Of a stretch of 64,000 nucleotides of DNA, positions 1 through 49,447 are shown one piece after another. Both the position numbers and the translations under genes were made by a program. Source of the DNA: Ostrinia nubilalis (lineage: Eukaryota > Arthropoda > Insecta > Lepidoptera > Crambidae); contig NC_087106.1 in NCBI RefSeq assembly GCF_963855985.1, forward strand, positions 4,385,001-4,449,000, in the 5' to 3' direction. The notes below the pieces were generated by a model. That model was given only the letters and a program-made list of their open reading frames with translations. It did no database searches and was not told where the DNA came from. The number at the start of each line of letters is the position of its first letter. Within the stretch, counting starts at the first letter, position 1.

Positions 1-1566
1 TGCAACATATAAGCTATGTTATCACCAAGTGTCGCACTTCGGAAATCTTCGGAACAATGTCATTTTGGACTTTAAAATAAAAAAAATAAAAAATTTAAAT
101 AACTGCCAAATTTTGTAAAAATAACTACGCCAATGTGTTCCTTTGCCAAAAAGAAATATTTTATGTTATGTAACTTTTCTTGATAAAGTTATTATTTAAT
201 AAGTTATTGACAATAATTACTATTTTTTTGTATGGAGCTGAACATTTATTTTTATTTTATTCGTTATTCTTAATCTTTCTTAAGAAATTGCTTTTTGTAT
301 TATGTAATGCATCATATAAGCTATATTATCACCAAGGGACGAATCCCAGAAACCCTCGGAACATTGTCATTTTCGACTTTAAAATAAAAAAACAAACGAA
401 AAAGAAAACTGCAATGTTATGTACTTTCTTCCGTACTACCCTAACGAGGTAAAGAACTAAGCGCGTTTTTTATAGTGGTGTTCCCAGGAGGCCTAATCCA
501 CATGATTACTAAGGTTACTATAATATAATATTTGTTTTATGGAAATTAAGCCAGTTTGAAGTTAAGTTTATTGGTTAGACCACAGAATAATAATAAGTAC
601 TACGTACAGAAGTTTAACTTCGCGAAGGTATTTAAAAAAATGTATGCTCAATGTCATTAACAATATGGTGTAATTTAGCCTGTCTCAAGAGTCAAGCACC
701 ATTTTGTTGACAAACGTCAGTGATCGGCACTGCGCCGAAGCTATAGGGCTGACTTCGGTAATATGATGTGACGTGAGGTGCCAAACTGCGGAAAATGGCG
801 GAGGAAATACATGATTTAGCATGAATTATCATGAATAATATTAACTACTTATTTACCTCTCAGTGTCTTGAGGCAACTTAAAAAAGTACATTCTGTGTTT
901 TTATTATTATTTAGGCAGTTAAATACTGCACAGTATTTCGTACACCATTCTCTTTATTTTCTTCCATCATACACAAGAATACGCGTGCGTAAGTCAATGT
1001 TCGCTCGTATGTGAGGCCTTGTCGAATAGTATCCTGTAGGTGGGCCATCGTGCGTGTTTTGTTTTCGATGTAAACTCGCGGAGATGAACAGGCCTGGTTA
1101 GACTCAAGAGCCACTTTCTGAATCTACAAAAGTAAAGCTTGCTTTCTCAGTATCAGCCTCGTCATCAAATTGATCATTTATAGTGGACTTTTTGGTGGTG
1201 TTGAAAACCTTTCTTGATGGCAATTACGTCTAAATTATTCATTTCTTTTGATATGGCTTTACAAATATCACATCGCTGCTTGTGCAGAGCTGCCATTTAT
1301 CAACGATATTATTTTTCTATCAATCAAGTGAGAATCAGTTATTACGAGATTGTTTTGCTTCCAGAATTACGATCTATTAAATTTTCAATTTCCGCGTCCA
1401 TTAAGTTTTTTTCATTGATAACATTAAAATAGGTCGACAATAATTAAATGCAGCTTATTTTGAATTAAAAAAAAATGGGTCTCCTTCATACATTTGAAAA
1501 AGAAATGAGTCGATAGTAAAAAGTGGAGCTAGAAACCTTATTTTCCCTTATCCATTTTATCTGGAG

Positions 1567-3460
1567 TAGGGGTTGCAATCGAATATTCGAATATTCGAAT
1601 ATTCGAATTTAGATTCCAAATTTAATATTCGAATAGTAAATTAACATGTATTCGAATATTCGAATATTACAAAAATAAACAGAAAAGATAGAACGAAAAC
1701 AACTTAGTGTTTGCAAATGTGGTCGGAGGCATCTAATACATATCACCAACTAAAAGAACTAGTTATTGATGCTTCCGACTTCATTGGTGAACACTTAAGT
1801 TGTCTTGAGAAACCAACGTTCCAAATTACCTGAAAGAGACAACTTTATTGAGCAAAGTCAGCTAACGATGCTGAAGACTACGGACGGTAATGTCAACAAA
1901 AGCCGAGGTTCTGGGTGAGATCGAAAATATTTATGGACAGCTACATACCTCCAAACCTGTTAATAACTCAGCAACAGATGCAAGTGCTAGGTTAACGCGA
2001 CACTATACCAAAGACATCCCGTATATCAGCCTATACGAGATTAGGAAGGCTCTCAAACAGCTAAAGAACAACAAGGCACCGGGTGATGACGGAATAACCT
2101 GGGAGCTTCTGAACGCGGGTGGAACACTGAAACTCGTCCCGTCTTACTCTAAGGAACAACGCCAGAGGCATGGGATAGAAGCGTGGTGATGCTTTTCTTG
2201 GACTATGAGAAGGCCTTTGATTCGATCGATACTTAGGCAGTGCTGCAGTCTCTTCAGCGGTGCCGTATTGACTATCGGTATATCTAGATGCTGAAATGCC
2301 TGTACAAAAACGCTACCATGTCGAGCCGAGTACAGGAGCAGAGCACGAGGGCGATTCCTCTGCAGCGAGGCGTGAGGCAGAGAGATGTTATTTCTCCGAA
2401 ACCGTTGACCGCTGTATTGGAAGACGCTTTCAAGCTCCTTGAATGGAAAGGATTAGGCATAATTACCTTTCAATAGCGAATACATCACTCAGCTTTGGTT
2501 TGCTGACGATAGTCAGCATTGTGGTCATGGCAGAATCGCTTGAAGACCTCGGCACAATGCTCGAAGACCTTAATAGAGTCTCTCAACAGGCAGGCCTTCG
2601 GATGTACGTGGACAAAACGAAGCTTAGGTCCAACGTCCATGTTTCGGTTGGAGCTCGATTCTCGAGACTGTATGTCTTCCTCTGACAAACGATTCGGCTA
2701 TGTAGATTAAATTTCGAGAAAAAGGTAAATCGTCGAATCCAACTCGGCTGGGCAGCGTTCGGGAAACTATACAACATCTTTTCGACCAAAATACCTCAGT
2801 GCCTAAAGACGAAATTCTTCAATCAGTGTGTGTTACCTCTACCAGTGATGGCACACAGCTCGGAAACGTAGCCTCTTACAATAGGCCTTATAAATAAGCT
2901 CAAAATCGCGCAGCGTGCTATGGGGAGGGCTATGCTCAGTGTTTCTTTACGAGACAGAATCAGAAATGAGGAGATCCGTAAATGAACTAAAGTCGCTGAC
3001 ATAGCCCGACGTATTAGCAAGCTGAAATGGCAATGGGCAGATCACATAGTACGCTGAAATGATGGCCGATGGGGCAGCAAGGTTCTGGAGTGGAGGCCAC
3101 GTACCAAAAAGCGCAGCGTGAGACTTCCACCCACAAAGGTGGACCGAATACCTCATATAGGATACATGCCGCTGCCAACCAGTCATTGTGGAAGTCATTG
3201 GGAGAGGCCTATGTTCAGCAGTGGACGTCCTATGGCTGAATTTATGATGATGATGAGAATTTTATAACTGTTTTAAAAACTGTATTGTTAAATAGTTAAA
3301 ATATAGTTCCTAAAGCAATAAAACCAGCAATAAAACATTGATAATTTAAGTACTTTTTATTTTTTTTGAAAGTATTCGAATATTCGAATAATATTCGAAT
3401 ATCACTGAAAAAATATTCGAATATTCGAAATAGAAATCTATCGAATATTTGCAATCTCTA
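1567..3460. mobile_element. hAT-type DNA transposon with 8-bp TSD
   Basis: Flanked by an exact 8-bp duplication ATCTGGAG (1559-1566 and 3461-3468). Ends are TAGGGGTTGCAA and, inverted, TAGAGATTGCAA. Inside both ends are runs of CGAATATTCG palindromes (1578-1665 and 3374-3446). The 8-bp TSD and TAG-G-TTGCAA ends fit hAT. Only scraps of its own sequence (about 1690-1860) remain because an RTE LINE sits inside it. Non-autonomous. Confidence 0.8.
1862..3255 (+). mobile_element. RTE-clade LINE, 5'-truncated and broken
   Basis: Reverse-transcriptase pieces appear in order in shifting frames: LKQLKNNKAPGDDGITWELL (2046-2110), DYEKAFDSID, QRGVRQRDVISP (near 2365), FADD box (2499-2510), MAESLEDLGTMLEDLNRVSQ (2527-2586), then the C-terminal WQW..HIVR and RPRT region. 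Several stops and shifts make it dead. The 3' end is the GGCTGAATTTATGATGATGATGA tail typical of lepidopteran RTE copies. It is nested inside the hAT element. Confidence 0.88.
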
Positions 3461-4640
3461 ATCTGGAGACATCAAACCGAACGTTCATTTGGGCACTTAC
3501 AAGTTGCCCTAAAACGCTAGAATCATTATTTTCGCAAATTTTGTTTCGCAGACCAAACTATACTACGTACATGGAGCTCTACATACGTATATGCCTGCAA
3601 GAATACAAAATTATTGCTCACGGAAAAGATATTTACTTCCAATCAGAAAGTACTACACCACGCTCGAATTTTGCAGGAGAGCAACTAATGAAGATATTTT
3701 GCACAATTTATTTTTAAAATCTGATTCTCAGATATAGACAATAATATAAACTTCATAGAAAACGCAAAGTTTTATCAACAGAAGCAAAAAGTTAATTAAT
3801 AAATGATCAATTTGATGATGAGGCTGATACTGATACTGAAAGAAAGCTTTACTTTTGTAGATATTAGCCTATTTCACGGTTCAGAAACTGACTCTGAATA
3901 ACCAATAAACTTAACTTTCCATAAAACATATTTTAATAATCTTACAAGTGGATTAGGCCTCCTGGGAACACCACTATAAAAAACGTGCTTAGTTCTTCAC
4001 CTCGTTAGGGTAGTACGGAAGAAAGTACATAACATTGCAGTTATTTTTTTCGTTAGTTTTTTTTTATTTTAAAGTCGAAAATGACAATGTTCCGAGGGTT
4101 TCCGGGATTCGTCCCTTGGTGATAATATAGCTTATATGATGCATTACATAATACAAAAAGCAATTTCTTAAGAAAGCTTAAGAATAACGAATAAAATAAA
4201 AATAAATGTTAAGCTCCAAACAAAAAAAAAAGTAATTATTGTCAATAACTTATTAAATAATAACTTTATCAAGAAAAGTTACGTAACATAAAATATTTCT
4301 TTTTGGCAAAGGAACACATTGGCGTAGTTATTTTTACAAAATTTGACAGTTATTTAAATTTTTTATTTTTTTTATTTTAAAGTCCAAAATGACAATGTTC
4401 CGAAGATTTCCGAAGTGCGACACTTGGTGATAACATAGCTTATATGTTGCATTACGTAATACAAAAGTCAATTTCTTAAGAAAGCTTAAGAATAACGAAT
4501 AAAATAAAAATAAATGTTGAGCTCCATACAAAAAAAAAGGAAATTGTCAATAACTTATTAAATAATAACTTTATCAAGAAACGTTACATAACATAAAATA
4601 TTCCTTTTTGGTAAAAGAACACATTGGCATATTTATTTTT

Positions 4641-5100
4641 TCAAAATTAGGCACTTGATTTTTGAGCGACGCTAAGTCTATGAAGCTCTAATATCAGCCC
4701 ACCGTGCGCCCTCTCGCTCTTCCGGCCGCCGGCCGCGGTCGGTCAGTTGCGCGCGCGCGAGCTCTTTATCGGTCGTGAAGTGTCTTGTTAACATTGTATC
4801 AATCAAGTCAATAGTGTCGTGCAATTATTACGTTGTCTTACCAATTCACCTCACGTGAATACGTGTTAATGATACGTGCATTATTATTCTTGGCCGGAGA
4901 AATTGTGTAGTGCAGTTTTGCGACTGTACCGGGACAGCCACACTTCAGCACGATGCAGGGTGCTTATCAAAGCATTGAATTTTGCCGGTCCTAAGGCCGA
5001 TCCTAAGCCCGGGTAAGTATGAAGGGAAAGTTGAATTATTTTTATTATTTTACCTAAGCGCCTACTAAAACCACCATCTAAAACTGTTCGCACCACTCAG
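4641..5100 (+). promoter_or_regulatory. GC-rich, promoter-like patch with possible noncoding first exon
   Basis: 4700-4770 is much richer in CG than its surroundings (GGCCGCCGGCCGCGGTCGG, GCGCGCGCGCGAG), followed by an initiator-like TCAGTTG. Further on, GCCCGG|GTAAGTATG at about 5010 looks like a strong plus-strand donor. The only ATG in between (4952) opens 13 codons. It could be the promoter of a transposon or of a gene running opposite to trp. No coding sequence supports either. Confidence 0.25.
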
Positions 5101-5149
5101 CTGTTATGGCGGATCTTAAATTCACGAACAACGAACGACGCGCGATCTC

Positions 5150-5660
5150 AATTGGAGTTACACAGTAGGTATTATTATTAACTAGTGTTAAAAACTCACA
5201 GAAATACAACGTGACGTATTACGTAATTACTAAATTACTGTTTTCGTCCTTTGCCCTGCGTTCAATTACAATTCTAATTACCTTCTTGAAATGTTGCAAT
5301 AAAAATAGCCTAAGATAGGTAGCTAAGTAATACATTATTATTATTCTGTGATGATAACACTGAAAGCCGCTGTTTTGGCAGATCTTTGAATTACATATTT
5401 CTTTTAAAGTCGTAGTAGCCTCGTAACGACACATTGGTGTGTATTCGTAACGTATTCACAGTAGGTAGGTATTTCATTGTATTATTAACTTACAATTAGT
5501 GTTAACAGTCAGAATACCACGTAAAGATACTTCTTTACGTGGTATTCTGACTAAGTATTCGACGTAAGTGTAATGAAACACTTATTAGAACTCAAAATTA
5601 CTTGAAATGTTGCATTATAATGGTCTAAATTAGTAATAATAACACTGGAAGCGTGGTCAA
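5150..5660. repeat. Imperfect tandem duplication with a 44-nt perfect hairpin
   Basis: 5160-5360 and 5465-5660 share ordered blocks (GGTATT...TATTATTAACT, CTTGAAATGTTGCA, ATAACACTG.AAGC). In the second unit, 5508-5551 is a perfect palindrome with 20-bp arms (GTCAGAATACCACGTAAAGA) and a 4-nt TACT loop. Confidence 0.7.
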
Positions 5661-6178
5661 GGCGTGAGCGAGACAGACAGATCAATGTGCGAGCGCGTAC
5701 GACTACTCTACTGAATGAACGAGCAGCGGAGTGGCCCAGCTGTGACGCGTAAAATAGGGACTAAAGAAAATTTAATAAAAAAATTAACTTTATAAAAATT
5801 AATTTTTTTTTTTTTACTTTATAATTTTCACACATTTCTACATAACCTGTTAAAAATTTTCCGGTGATAAAAAAGTAGTAGTGTATACTTAGGCCCATTC
5901 CAGGGCCTTTTGCCCGAAGGAATTTGCCCTTTGCGTCCCAAATAGCTTGCCCTACCACCACTTGAGGACAAAATAATTATGGGCTGGTGCTGAGAAGAAG
6001 TGGTGGAAGAAACTCAGTCACCTTCAAAACCCATGCACTTACTACTAGGTGATAAATAAGAGTAATGTAGAGTTACAATTGCTTCTATTATAACTGCATA
6101 AAGATGCTCTGTACAGCGTTACCGTAATGTATCTCCCTCCATCAGCAAGTTAATGACACAAAAACTTTCCCAACTTAC
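5661..6178. other. Intergenic/intronic repeat-like DNA, no exon seen
   Basis: Holds an AT-rich stretch (5760-5870) and a block with GCCCATTCCAGGGCC (5892-5906) that resembles dispersed lepidopteran sequence. It was checked on the minus strand for the trp TRP-box exon and none was found. Confidence 0.5.
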
Positions 6179-42917
<36,739 letters not shown>

Positions 42918-43888
42918 TTTGGAGTCTTATTTTGTTACGTTTCTAACATAAGAATATCACTTGTTTATTAATTTTAATAACCATGACGAATGCATAGCAA
43001 TAATTTTCGCTACATAGCCAGCCATAACTGCTAAACGATTTTGTGTTTTAATACAGTTTGTGTTAAAATTGTAAAGTAGGAAAATTAAGAAAACTACTTT
43101 AACAAGTTCTCCTCAAGGCTTTTCAATGGTTATTTTTTAAACTTTCCAGTGTAAGTACCATTTATTTAGATCTAGACAATTAGCTATTTCCAAAGCAGTC
43201 TAGATCACGTTCTAGGTTAGGAATACCCTAAACAAAAAATCAAGTGTCACCCTAAACAAAAAATAATACAGTTCCTCAAACACCATCACACAACACCATG
43301 GTCATCACATGCTAATCAATCCTTCAATCTCAAAAGTCACTTTTCGTAAATAAACTCTATCAAGTGCGCGTACGCATCTCGCCGAAAGCGTTGCTGACTG
43401 AAGATCTCTAGATCGAAACGGATCGAAATCTATTTTTAAAAATGAGTTTGGATGTATGGATGTAATAGCGATTTGATTCGACTTGATTTAGGTTTAGTGT
43501 TTTTATTTTGCACTTAAGTGTGCTTTCGGTGGTGATCGAGAATTTTATGGGAATTAAAACAACTTTCATTTACGTATGTTATTTTTGAATTTATTTTTTT
43601 TAGGAAACCTTAATTGAAATTCTTATTTGCAGGATTTATGTTATCATAGTGTGGTAGAAAGGCAAGCTAACAAAACGACGTTTCGAAAAAAAAAACTAGT
43701 ATATTTCAGGCAATTACCTACATAAATGGGCCCACATTGTTAATTATAGTAAATGAATTTGAACGGTAAACACGCACCTAACAAATTTTAATTTTAGAGA
43801 TTTTTTGTCATTTCCACATTACACTAACGTCAATAATATAACTACAAAAACGTACAGTCCTGTCTTCCATAGTAAAAAAAATACTTAC
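42918..43888. promoter_or_regulatory. Candidate trp 5' region
   Basis: The sequence upstream of exon 1 holds no repeat ends that I recognise. Either the promoter for exon 1 or an intron after the alternative first exon would lie here. No TATA box or initiator could be assigned with confidence. Confidence 0.25.
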
Positions 43889-43912
43889 CAATCTTCTTCT
43901 TTTTGTGCTCAT
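43889..43912 (-). CDS. Candidate alternative first coding exon of trp
   Basis: The ATG at 43912-43910 opens eight codons (MSTKRRRL) and stops in phase 0 at a GTAAGT donor (43888-43883). An in-frame TAA sits six codons upstream of the ATG. Like exon 1, it is short and basic and could splice in frame to exon 2 (36830). It lies 972 bp upstream of exon 1. A chance match is possible because it is only 24 nt; no transcript evidence is available here. Confidence 0.3.
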
Positions 43913-44148
43913 ATTAAAATAACGACTTTAAAGAATGCAAGTACTTTCATGTCTTAAAAACTCCGTGAAAAGCACCCATTACATCCGATGATAGCAATCA
44001 ATCGGTCAAAATACTTTGCAAATGCCCATCAAGTTTTGGATCTAAAAGTGCTGCCGATCAAAACGATGTAAGATTGGATTTGTAAAGGCGGGTTTATACA
44101 CACACGGAGCGGAGTGAAGAAAAGTATTAGGTACTTTACTATATTACT

Positions 44149-44614
44149 ATACTAAAATTATAAAGCTGAAGAGTTTTTTTGTTTGTTTGTTTGTTTACTT
44201 GAACGCGCTAATCTCATCAACTACCGGTCCGATTTGAAAAATTCTTTCAGTGTTAGTTAGCCCATTTATCGAGGAAGGCTATAGGCTATATACCATCACG
44301 CTACGAGTAAAAGGTGCAGAACAAAAATGAAAAATGTTGCGAAAACGGGTTTTCACGCGTACGAAGTCGCGGGCACAGCTATTTATTGTATAAAACTGAA
44401 GAGATTTTTGTTTGTTTGCTTGGACTACAATCTCAGGAATTACTGGTCCTATTTGAAAAATCCTTGTGTTAGATAGCCCATTTATCGAGGAAGGCTTTTT
44501 AAAATCACCATACAGCCAATAGGGGCGGAGCAGTAAAGGAAAATGTTGAAAAAACAGGAAATACGAGTATTATTCAAACTTTTTTCACGTGTACGAATTC
44601 GCGGGCACAACTAG
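44149..44614 (+). mobile_element. Two head-to-tail Helitron-like copies
   Basis: 44149-44386 and 44390-44614 share ATAAA.CTGAAGAG, GTTTGTTTG, TAGCCCATTTATCGAGGAAG, and ACG.GTACGAA.TCGCGGGCACA ends (CTAT and CTAG). Confidence 0.55.
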
Positions 44615-44980
44615 TATGTAATATACAGAATCTTTAAATCTTATTATTTTTATTATCTTTAATCCTTATCTTATCGCATAGTAATAAAAATAAGGTATGA
44701 TATTTCAGATCACTGACTTTCAGCGGTTATTTTAGAATGCTTTAATGCATTATTTGAGCAAAAATCATTGGAGCATTGTATAATAAATAGTAAAATATTT
44801 ATATGTGTTATTTTATGTCAATCGCCTATTTCTACTAAAAATAAAAAGAGAAAAGATTTTATTGCTTGTTGGTATAGAATGGCTCCGAAATTATTAGACC
44901 GATTTGAATAAATATTTCACCATTATAATCCTACGTCATTTCTGATTAACATAGGCGTGCCGATGTTCGCCAGGGAAGCT

Positions 44981-45192
44981 AAAGCCTGGTCCGTGAGCAC
45001 GTAGAATTTTGTCCAATGACCCCAAGCTACCCATCCTTATCGCTCGCGCGTAATTATATTGCTGTCGCGACTGTGCGACGGGCGCCCGCAGTGAGTGTGC
45101 GAGCGTGATAGCAACATAATTACGCGCGAGCGATAAGGATGGGTAGCTTGGGGTCATTGGACAAAATTCTACGTGCTCACGGACCAGGCTTT
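44981..45192. mobile_element. Fold-back MITE with nearly perfect arms of about 75 bp
   Basis: AAAGCCTGGTCCGTGAGCAC ... CGCTCGCGCGTAATTAT is repeated inverted on the right without visible mismatch to about position 75. Flanking TA on both sides. The GC-rich centre is GTGCGACGGGCGCCCGCAG. Arm identity implies recent origin. Confidence 0.88.
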
Positions 45193-46319
<1,127 letters not shown>

Positions 46320-46519
46320 TAAGATTTTAAATTTTCACGTTCCATTTCAACTAAAATAGTTCAGTCTGCTTGCGACCACGGCTGCAGCATAGCAGCCGAA
46401 ACGTCAAGCCGTGAGTACATAATGTAACTCATTAATAAACGTCACGTTAAGACCCGTGTAGTGTGTGTGTTTTTCTCTTTTAGCTGTAATTTTTATCGAG
46501 TTCTACAGCTCTACATGTG

Positions 46520-46870
46520 GACGTGCCCTAACGAATCGAGTTCGCTTAAGTGGCCATAAATTAGTAGTTTACACGGATGCCTGTGTCGGGATAAACACCT
46601 GGATCAAAGATATCCAAATCAGTGCTGAGTCTATCGGGGTTCAAGGACGTAGAGACTGCTGGATGAGCTAGCATTAAAATTGACCTAGATTTTAACGAAA
46701 CCATACAGTTTTATCCTTAAAAACCACAGAAGAACCTCAATGGTTTATAATTATCGGGGTACAAGGACGTAGAGACTGCTAGATGAGCTAGCATCACAGA
46801 TTTTAGAGGCATTAAAACCGACCCAGATTTTGAAATTGTCGTACAGTTTTGTCCATGTAACGTTTTTCTC
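46520..46870. repeat. Imperfect direct duplication, about 200 bp apart
   Basis: ATCGGGGTTCAAGGACGTAG, AGACTGCTGGATGAGCTAGC and CATACAGTTTT.TCC recur at 46755-46865 in the same order. Origin unknown. Confidence 0.6.
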
Positions 46871-47216
46871 ATGTATGATTAGGATGACCGCTGTTGTTTG
46901 ATTCATAGTACATTGTTACATAAGTAAGATTTTTTAAGATGTACTCGTACGATGTACGATATTGATTCTGCTTATTTACCTAAACTCCAGTTTTTGGATT
47001 AACAGTCTTTATCCACCTCAAGTAACATTTTATATTTTTGTCTCGATGTCGCTTCTAGATTATTTATAACAAACATACATTGTAAACGTTGAATGTGCAC
47101 TTTCATTTACAAAGAAGTCCGTAGGTCCAAAACATCTGGACGTTTCAGTAGTAAAACAAGTCCTTATCAATAGTTTAACTAATTGTGTGGAAGACGGAAC
47201 AGCATTTGTGGCATCC

Positions 47217-47590
47217 AATTTCAGAAATGAGGAGATCCGTAAACGAACTAAAGTCGCTGACAAAGCCCGACGGATTAGCAAGCTGTGGCAATGGGCAGGG
47301 CACATTACGCCAAAATGACGGCCGATGGGGCAGTAAGGTTCTGGAGTGGAGGCCACGTACCGGAAAACGCAGCGTGGCTTGCCACCCACAAGGTGGACCA
47401 ACGACCTCATAAAGGTAGCAGGAAGGTGCTGGATGCAGGTCGCTACCAACTGAACGACGTGGAAATCATTGGGTAAGGTTCAGCAGTGGACGTCATGGAA
47501 AGCATTGGGGGACCGGGCCACATGGAAAGCATTGGGGGAGACCTATGTTCAGCAGTGGACGTCCTATGGCTGAGATGATGATGATGACGA
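47217..47590 (+). mobile_element. RTE LINE 3' end, frameshifted, with repeated tail
   Basis: AATGAGGAGATCCGTAAACG, CTGGAGTGGAGGCCACGTAC, GGTGGACCAACGACCTC and GTAGCAGGAAGGTGCTGG are RTE coding remains. The final phrase CATGGAAAGCATTGGGGGA occurs twice (47493 and 47520) before the ATG tail. Confidence 0.85.
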
Positions 47591-48449
47591 TGATCTAATT
47601 TAACTTTGATAGGCAGGACGACGATACTAAGATAGGTAATTATTATACACAATTTTAACTAAGTAGGTACGCCTAAATAATTTGGCCACGATGTTGATTG
47701 TAAGTATACTGAAGAAATTCTAAAGTAAAGAAAAGTTTTTGTTTCTGTTTTCAGTTTCACGATGCACGCGCTTGTTTATCCCCGGTCTAAACGTTAATAA
47801 CATCAAAACAAACTGTCAACGAGTGTATTTGCATTGATTTTATTGTCACCGCACCCCACACGAACAGTAATAGAACACTGGACGTGACATCGGTTGTGTA
47901 AACTGGACACACGGGTGTAGTAGAAAGAATGCGATTGAGTAATGTTTGTTGTTTAGTTGTACGCAAAAATGGGGATTAACGCCTTTTGTTTGTCACGTCA
48001 TGTACTCGTAGAGTTGACAGTGCACATCACAATATGTATAGGTACACCTAAATTTTTGTTGGGAAATAGCTCTTATTATACAATTTCGCAATTCAGCTTG
48101 ATGTGTTGTTGTCTATAGGTACAATTGCCTTAATTTTGTATGTTGATGTTGCACCGCGATGGTCAAAGACTGTCTGACCCTGTGTAGAAGGGAGTGTTAT
48201 TCGTGTTTATATCCCTTCATCCATGGTCATATTAATGCTAAAAAGTAAGACTTATACTTTGTTGTTTAAAATTTAAAGAGTCCGTTTATATATAAGTATA
48301 TACTTTAAAAATTCGCTGCGAAAAGCATTTTGCATGTTCATGCTCTATCTTGCATTTCTCACCACTGAAAGTTTTCAATAACAATTTGTAAAACTTTTTA
48401 TTCATAAAATTATCCTGATAATTTACCACATAGACTCGCATACTGAGAG
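47591..48449. other. Flank: nothing recognised
   Basis: AT-rich, no repeat ends or coding signal noted. Confidence 0.45.
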
Positions 48450-48566
48450 AGCTGTGGGTCCTCAGTTGGAGGTAAGATAGCCAGTTCCTCTATGGTTGAG
48501 GATTTGGGGTGAAACTCGGTTTCAAATTCGGTCTGATCGTAATTTTCCATCAGGTGAGATGCTTGA
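48450..48566 (+). mobile_element. SINE (family 2) 3' fragment
   Basis: GGAGGTAAGATAGCCAGTTC, GTTGAGGATTTGGGGTGAA and CCATCAGGTGAGATGC match the body of the SINE at 28355-28672. It ends about 30 bp before the hAT insertion. Confidence 0.75.
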
Positions 48567-48765
48567 GCCTAAACATACAAATTGATTATGTACTAATTAG
48601 ACATGCCACGAATATTCGGCTACTATTCGGTATTCGGCCTATTCGGCCACTTTGTTTGGTATTCGGTATTCGGCCGAATAATAGGTACTATTCGGCCGAA
48701 TACCGAATACCAAATCATGGAAAAAAAAGACATCATATTAATCAAGATTTGTCTTTATTATCAAA

Positions 48766-48970
48766 CTAGCTTTCCGCCCGCGGCTTCGCCCGCGTGGAAT
48801 CTTGTCTGTCACAGAAAACAATATCGCGCGTATTTGCTCACCGTTTAGACCTACCCTGGACTACGACAAACATTTTAAAACCAAAATCAGCTCAACCGGC
48901 CCAGCCGTTCTCGAGTTTTAATCAGACTAACGAACATCAATTCATTTTTATTTATATAGATAGATATAGA
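48766..48970 (-). mobile_element. Helitron-like element nested in hAT
   Basis: On the minus strand it starts A|TCTATATCTATCTATATAAA and ends CGCGGGCGAAGCCGCGGGCG, GAAAG, CTAG|T. It keeps GTCTGATTAAAACTCGAGAA in its middle. Confidence 0.65.
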
Positions 48971-48980
48971 TTACAATACT

Positions 48981-49298
48981 TTAATAAGTAAAATTAAACA
49001 CCGGTAAGTTGTGATGGATAAAAACAAGCTTTTCAGCATTTGACGGTAGCAAACGATTACGCTTTTCATCATAAATGATACCAGCTTCAGAAAACAACCT
49101 CTCACTATACACGCTAGTCCCGGGAGAAGAAAGATAAACTTTAGCAAATTTCGAGAGGTTTGGGTATTGTTTTTCATTAGCTGACCACCACTTGTAAGGA
49201 TCAGCTTTCCGATCTAGTCGATTTGATTTCAAATAAAAATCCATCTTATTTGCCACAGTATTCTTCTCCACGTTCTCCTCATCATTACTATTTCGCAT
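48981..49298 (-). pseudogene. hAT transposase C-terminal fragment (dimerisation domain)
   Basis: 105 open codons containing ADPYKWWSANEKQYPNLSKF, then KVYLSSPGTSVYSERLFSEA, GIIYDEKRNRLLPSNAEKLV and FIHHNL. This is the hAT-family C-terminal signature (Y-L-x-x-P-x-T-S-x-x-S-E-R-x-F-S-x-A-G), like ZBED-type proteins. The BED finger and RNase-H-like catalytic core are absent, so it cannot transpose by itself. Confidence 0.88.
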
Positions 49299-49380
49299 AT
49301 TATCTTTAGCGACTTCCTCAAAGCAGTTCCAGAAACTGTCGTGTATTTCAAGAGGACACGACAGACAGGTCGCAACCTGT

Positions 49381-49447
49381 CGTATTATTATTTACGCACT
49401 CGACTAGCATGTACTTTGTGCTAGTCGAGTGCGTAAATAATAATACG
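49381..49447. repeat. Perfect 29-bp-arm palindrome, 9-nt loop
   Basis: Arms CGTATTATTATTTACGCACT... (29 nt) are exact inverted copies around TGTACTTTG, inside the hAT right end. Confidence 0.9.

Larger units (their letters stand above)
1..4640. mobile_element. Large inverted-repeat element (left end outside window)
   Basis: Positions 1-555 and 1115-1185 reappear inverted at 3895-4451 and 3800-3870. Base 1 pairs with about 4451, and the right arm continues to about 4640. Each arm itself holds tandem units of about 300 bp around GATAAAGTTATTATTTAATA and TTTATTTTATTCGTTATTCT. The left arm carries about 560 bp (560-1115) absent from the right. The core was later split by the hAT element at 1567-3460. 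No coding sequence was recognised in the arms, so the class is unknown. Confidence 0.75.

Noticed and set aside
1..6178. Remaining 3' exons of trp (TRP box and C-terminal tail)
   Set aside because: Scanned the minus strand for an E-W-K-F-A-R-like exon and found none; it must lie beyond the window start.
48603..48769. Plus-strand frames rich in F-G-Y-Y-S-V-F-G
   Set aside because: They are translations of the ATTCGG subterminal repeats of the hAT element.
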